From Pseudomonadota bacterium (lineage in GTDB: Bacteria; Pseudomonadota; Gammaproteobacteria; Xanthomonadales; Xanthomonadaceae): a stretch of DNA of 17,752 nucleotides. Positions within the stretch are counted from its first letter, which is position 1; every line of letters begins with the position of its first letter. A program made the position numbers and the translations under genes. The stretch covers positions 1-17,752 of the forward strand of contig JAFAFF010000338.1 of assembly GCA_023423605.1 (NCBI GenBank), read 5' to 3'. Shown piece after piece: positions 14,810 to 17,752 of the stretch. A model generated the notes under the pieces. It had not been told where the DNA came from, made no database searches, and saw nothing but the letters and a program-made list of their open reading frames with translations.

Positions 14810-15958
14810 TCAGACACCGTTTTTCTCATTCGCCACCGGAGCCATCCTGGCCATGGCGGCCAGCAGCCGCATCAGCGGCGCCTGGCCGTGTTCGCCGGTC
14901 TTGTCATACACCGCCTGCAAGCGCGTTTTCGCGGTAGCGGCGCTGATGCCGCAGGCCTGCGCGGCCTGCGCCGGATCCGCCGTGAGATGGAACGCCACGC
15001 ATAGCGTCGATTCGGCTTCGGTGAGATTGCAGGCACGCCGCAGCAGCGCCTTCAGCCCACCATCGGCCGGTGCCGCTACCGGCTGCACGAAAAGCAGCGC
15101 GGTCTCGCCCATGCTCGCCTGGCTCGGTGCCAGCGGATGCACCGAGACCATCAACTCGGCATGTCCTTCGTGGTTGCGCAGCATGCCGCCGCCCTGGTGA
15201 CGCCCATTCGACTCTCCCGCCGGAATGCCGCTGACCGCCGCCTTGATCAACGACTGGAACCACGCGGCATCGGTACCGGTAGCTGCCAGGCCAGCGGGCG
15301 TCTTCTTCAGCACGCCCGCGACAAGCAACTGCTCGGCGGCGACGTTGCAGCGCAGTACCCGCCCACCATGGCCCAGCATGAATACCGCCAGCGGAACCTG
15401 CTCCAGGACATCCTCCAGATGCTGGACCCGCCGCTCCAGCCAACCCAGCCTGCGCTGCAGCGCATAGGCATTCACCCAATGCGGTGACACCCTGCGCAGC
15501 AGCTCCATCTCCTCGGGACCGTAAGGCGGCAAGGTGCCGGAGCGGCATACGGTGGCGGTGACCACATTCTGTCCATCGAAATGCGCACATAGCGCGACCG
15601 ACTGTTCCACGTCACCGGCACGCAGGTATTCGTTGTAGTAACGACTGCTACGCAGCTCGCCGCGCAGCACGAAATCGTCACTGTCGAGTACCGCGCCGGT
15701 GGCCAGGCGATGCGCGCCACGCTGCAGCCAGAGATTGTCCGCCGCGAATTCGCGTTCATAGCGTGCCGCTTCCAGCGGATCCGCACCCACCAGCAGGTCC
15801 AGCCTGCCGCCGCGGCTCAGCATGTCCTGCACCATGACGGCACCGACGTGGCTGCCCGTTGCGTGCGCCAGCCCGGCGCAGAAGGTCTCCAGCCGCGGTG
15901 GGTCCAGCACCGAGGCATACAAAGCATCCAGTATCGCGTCCAGCGCATCCCCTGACAT
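14810..15958 (-). CDS. LuxR-type transcriptional regulator
   Basis: A 382-residue cytoplasmic regulator ending in a LuxR/GerE helix-turn-helix (about 312-370): LTEAESTLCVAF, then ISAATAKTRLQAVYDKTG and the QAPLMRLLAAM tail. The rest is not a receiver or an acyl-homoserine-lactone domain. Residues 1-175 are of unknown fold, and residues 185-285 (LEQVPLAVFMLGHGGRVLRC) resemble a PAS sensor. This architecture occurs in orphan LuxR proteins of Proteobacteria with unknown ligands. The ATG at 15958 is chosen because AGGGGG lies five bases upstream; a GTG at 15964 would leave no spacing. It is divergent from two exported proteins starting at 16116, its most likely targets. It is convergent with the phytochrome cluster, but no sequence evidence links it to light signalling. 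Confidence 0.85.
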   Translation of the reverse strand: MSGDALDAILDALYASVLDPPRLETFCAGLAHATGSHVGAVMVQDMLSRGGRLDLLVGADPLEAARYEREFAADNLWLQRGAHRLATGAVLDSDDFVLRGELRSSRYYNEYLRAGDVEQSVALCAHFDGQNVVTATVCRSGTLPPYGPEEMELLRRVSPHWVNAYALQRRLGWLERRVQHLEDVLEQVPLAVFMLGHGGRVLRCNVAAEQLLVAGVLKKTPAGLAATGTDAAWFQSLIKAAVSGIPAGESNGRHQGGGMLRNHEGHAELMVSVHPLAPSQASMGETALLFVQPVAAPADGGLKALLRRACNLTEAESTLCVAFHLTADPAQAAQACGISAATAKTRLQAVYDKTGEHGQAPLMRLLAAMARMAPVANEKNGV

Positions 15959-15989
15959 GACCACCCCCTGTCGTCAAGCCCCGTTTGGA

Positions 15990-16017
15990 AGTATCCGTAT
16001 ATCGACTGCCTTGGCAA
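15990..16017 (-). promoter_or_regulatory. Predicted promoter of the LuxR-type gene
   Basis: On the minus strand, TTGCCA (16017-16012) and GATACT (15995-15990) are separated by 16 bases, giving reasonable -35 and -10 elements for the LuxR gene with a leader of about 25 bases before ATG 15958. The -35 overlaps a small dyad TGCC-TT-GGCA, which could be a regulator site. The opposite strand of the same 157-bp gap must also contain the promoter of the exported-protein pair, but none is obvious. Confidence 0.35.
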
Positions 16018-16115
16018 TAGTGCCTGCATGGAATCAACCCGTCGGCCGGCGCAGGGCGTGCGCAGGCCATCGATGGGGAACGAGCACCGGACCAGACATA
16101 CAAGGGGCGCATCGG

Positions 16116-17321
16116 ATGAACCGCGAAAGGAACGCAGGCCGGTCGACCCCAGGCATCACAGGCCATGCAGCCCTGTATGCCCTCATTGTCGGGTGCGCGG
16201 GACTGGGTGGGGCATCGGTAGCCTGCGCGCAGCAGACACAGACCATCACGCTGCCCGCGTTCGACGCCGTCGGCGAAACACGCGTGGCTCCGGGCAACCA
16301 TGCGATACGACTGCAGAACGTGGTGCCTTCCGCCAGGGATTACATGCTGGATGTAAAGCGGACCACATCGGCAACGGCACTCATTCAACCACTGCCGGAC
16401 CTCTGGGGCCTGCTGCCGCCCCCCGCACCGGCCGCAGCACCGGAAGCAGGCACCCTGCCCCGGCCACCGGACTGTGAAGAATCATTGCAGGGCTGGACGC
16501 GCGACGTGCTGGAGGCCGATACCGAGCAGGCCGTTGCCGAGCGCCATGCCGACTTCATCCGCGAGGCCGAAGCGCTGACCGGCGCCGGAACGTGCAGCGC
16601 CACCGAAGCGGCCAGCCTGCAGCAGAGGATTGCGGGCAACATCCGCCTGGACATCAAGGAGCCGCTGTATATCGCGGCCGGTGAAAAGGTGGTCATACAG
16701 GTGATCCGCGTCGACACCTCCGGGAAGAAGACCGCGGTGGGCGGAAAGGTGACCTACATCGGTGAGGGCAACAGCGCAGGACAATGGGTGGTGATGTACG
16801 GGTTCAACTTCATCGACGACGACGACCACCTCTACTACACCCGCGAGCGACGCAACGAAGCCGGTGCGGTGACGGACTACCAGGTGACGCGGAAGCGGGA
16901 CAGCGACGGTGCGGTGCTCGCACCATCGGTCTACTTCATGTATCTGCCAGCCGAAAACACCGGCTGGCTGGCTTCACTGGCTTGGCGCAAGGGCGTTGCG
17001 TTCGGCGGCATGGCGGCGGGTATCGGGCTGGACAAATCCAATCCCAACGTGTTCCTGGGCTACGGCGTCGGCTGGGGAACCAACGTCATGGTCACGGCCG
17101 GCCTCTCCTATCGGCAGGTGAAGCGTCTGTCCGGCCGGTACAGCGAAGGCGACATCGTGCCACAGCAGCTGGCCGCTGACCTTGAGACTACCACCTACAA
17201 GCCGGCGTTCTACCTGGGGCTGGCGTTCCGCTTTGGCTCCAGCCCGTTCAATACCCCGCAGAGCGCACCGGAACTGGCGACCGATGCCCGGCAACAAGAC
17301 AACCCCTACCGGATCCACTGA
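16116..17321 (+). CDS. Exported protein of unknown family, possible small barrel domain
   Basis: A 401-residue protein that I do not recognise. The N-terminus is a signal peptide with a basic start and a hydrophobic stretch (LYALIVGCAGLGG), with cleavage likely after ACA at 38. Then come a beta-rich segment (41-80), a Pro/Ala-rich linker (94-118), a charged helical part bounded by Cys120 and Cys160 (possible disulfide), strands around 185-275 with an acidic DDDD at 234-237, and a Gly-rich alternating C-terminal part (295-374). The last part includes GLSYRQV and FYLGLAFRFG and resembles transmembrane beta hairpins. A short hydrophilic tail follows. The ATG at 16116 has AAGGGG at eight bases spacing. 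It is immediately followed by another exported protein (TGA-ATG junction) and is divergent from a LuxR regulator. Envelope location is inferred; the function is unknown. Confidence 0.75.
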   Translation: MNRERNAGRSTPGITGHAALYALIVGCAGLGGASVACAQQTQTITLPAFDAVGETRVAPGNHAIRLQNVVPSARDYMLDVKRTTSATALIQPLPDLWGLLPPPAPAAAPEAGTLPRPPDCEESLQGWTRDVLEADTEQAVAERHADFIREAEALTGAGTCSATEAASLQQRIAGNIRLDIKEPLYIAAGEKVVIQVIRVDTSGKKTAVGGKVTYIGEGNSAGQWVVMYGFNFIDDDDHLYYTRERRNEAGAVTDYQVTRKRDSDGAVLAPSVYFMYLPAENTGWLASLAWRKGVAFGGMAAGIGLDKSNPNVFLGYGVGWGTNVMVTAGLSYRQVKRLSGRYSEGDIVPQQLAADLETTTYKPAFYLGLAFRFGSSPFNTPQSAPELATDARQQDNPYRIH

Positions 17322-17752
17322 ATGAACGACACGAAACCTCTCGTCATGATGCTTCTGCTGGGCTGCAGCCTGGCAGTCACCACCACGGCTGCAGCGCAGG
17401 CCAGGCAGACCGTCGAGGGAGCACAGGCGTTTCTGCAGGGCTTGAACGAGGGTGGCGGCTCCGGCGCGTATCCGGCCTATGTAGTGGGCGGATTTGCAAG
17501 GTTCGACGGCGATCCAGCGCTGCTGAAATACTGGCAGAAGTCGATCGATGCCATTGACGAAAGCGGCAAGCCAGATCCCTGCGTGACCCGGATAACCGAT
17601 ATCGGTGGAACGCTCAGCGTGCGTGCGCAAGGGCAGCGCTGGAACCTGGGCGACCGGACGCAGTTGCTTCTGCCGCAGGGCGGCTTTCCGGTGCCCCGCT
17701 TCATCCATTGGGGCAAGGCCAGCGTGCAGCGGCTGGTCAGCAGCGGGGGAAC
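17322..17752 (+). CDS. Exported hypothetical protein (truncated by window edge)
   Basis: The first 143 codons of an unrecognised exported protein; the C-terminus lies beyond the window. The N-terminus has Lys5, a hydrophobic core LVMMLLLGCSLAV and a probable signal peptidase I cleavage after AQA at 27. Cys15 in LLLGC could alternatively act as a lipobox cysteine, although the long hydrophobic-to-alanine region after it favours ordinary cleavage. The mature part is Gly-rich (EGGGSGAYPAYVVGGF) and then soluble-looking, with a Cys in PDPCVTRI. The ATG immediately follows the TGA of the previous gene and has no ribosome site, which implies translational coupling and a joint role with that protein. 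No family or function is assigned. Confidence 0.7.
   Translation, partial: MNDTKPLVMMLLLGCSLAVTTTAAAQARQTVEGAQAFLQGLNEGGGSGAYPAYVVGGFARFDGDPALLKYWQKSIDAIDESGKPDPCVTRITDIGGTLSVRAQGQRWNLGDRTQLLLPQGGFPVPRFIHWGKASVQRLVSSGG

Noticed and set aside
1..17752. CRISPR array, tRNA, rRNA, IS element or prophage
   Set aside because: No regularly spaced repeats, cloverleaf-like segments, transposase or integrase motifs, or terminal inverted repeats were seen; only short dyads occur.

Overview
This is a GC-rich (roughly two thirds by eye), gene-dense proteobacterial stretch. The bphO-bphP phytochrome pair, the GcvA-type and other LysR regulators, a Fur-controlled TonB-dependent siderophore receptor and strong GC3 codon bias together point to a Gammaproteobacterium of the Xanthomonadaceae, most likely Stenotrophomonas or a close relative. 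This placement is inference; no rRNA or marker gene is present. There are no tRNA or rRNA genes, CRISPR arrays or insertion sequences.

Layout. (1) 1-3356: a divergent LysR module. On the minus strand, a Tat-exported alpha/beta hydrolase is followed by a NepI-like MFS exporter that runs off the left edge. A LysR regulator reads the other way, and the shared AT-rich intergenic region holds a clear imperfect inverted repeat. (2) 3357-3952: no intact gene. It contains the C-terminal remnant of a trypsin-like serine protease, still carrying the GDSGGP motif, and then a Fur box. (3) 3953-6121: a TonB-dependent siderophore receptor under that Fur box, followed by an 11-bp perfect hairpin. (4) 6265-8429: a second divergent LysR module, with a LysE-family exporter and an NADPH-dependent FMN reductase on the minus strand and a GcvA-like LysR on the plus strand. 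Two 11-bp palindromes lie in its 72-bp promoter gap. (5) 8510-8767: a small cysteine-motif protein divergent from bphO. (6) 8925-14714: a light-sensing cluster. Heme oxygenase BphO makes biliverdin, bacteriophytochrome BphP is a PAS-GAF-PHY histidine kinase, a single-domain response regulator overlaps the bphP stop, and a hybrid kinase with receiver domains at both ends (REC-PAS-PAS-HK-REC) overlaps the regulator's stop. (7) 14810-15958 minus: a LuxR-type regulator convergent with the light cluster. (8) 16116-17752: two adjacent exported proteins of unrecognised family, the second cut by the window edge, divergent from the LuxR gene.

How the parts work together. The bph cluster encodes a complete route from chromophore synthesis through light sensing to phosphotransfer. 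It has no DNA-binding or cyclic-di-GMP output domain, so its signal must leave through another protein. The receiver domains offer three possible phosphate acceptors. The two LysR modules each look like a self-contained regulator plus enzyme and exporter. The least explained parts are the exported-protein pair beside the LuxR regulator, the small Cys protein beside bphO, and the hydrolase whose nucleophile elbow lacks serine.
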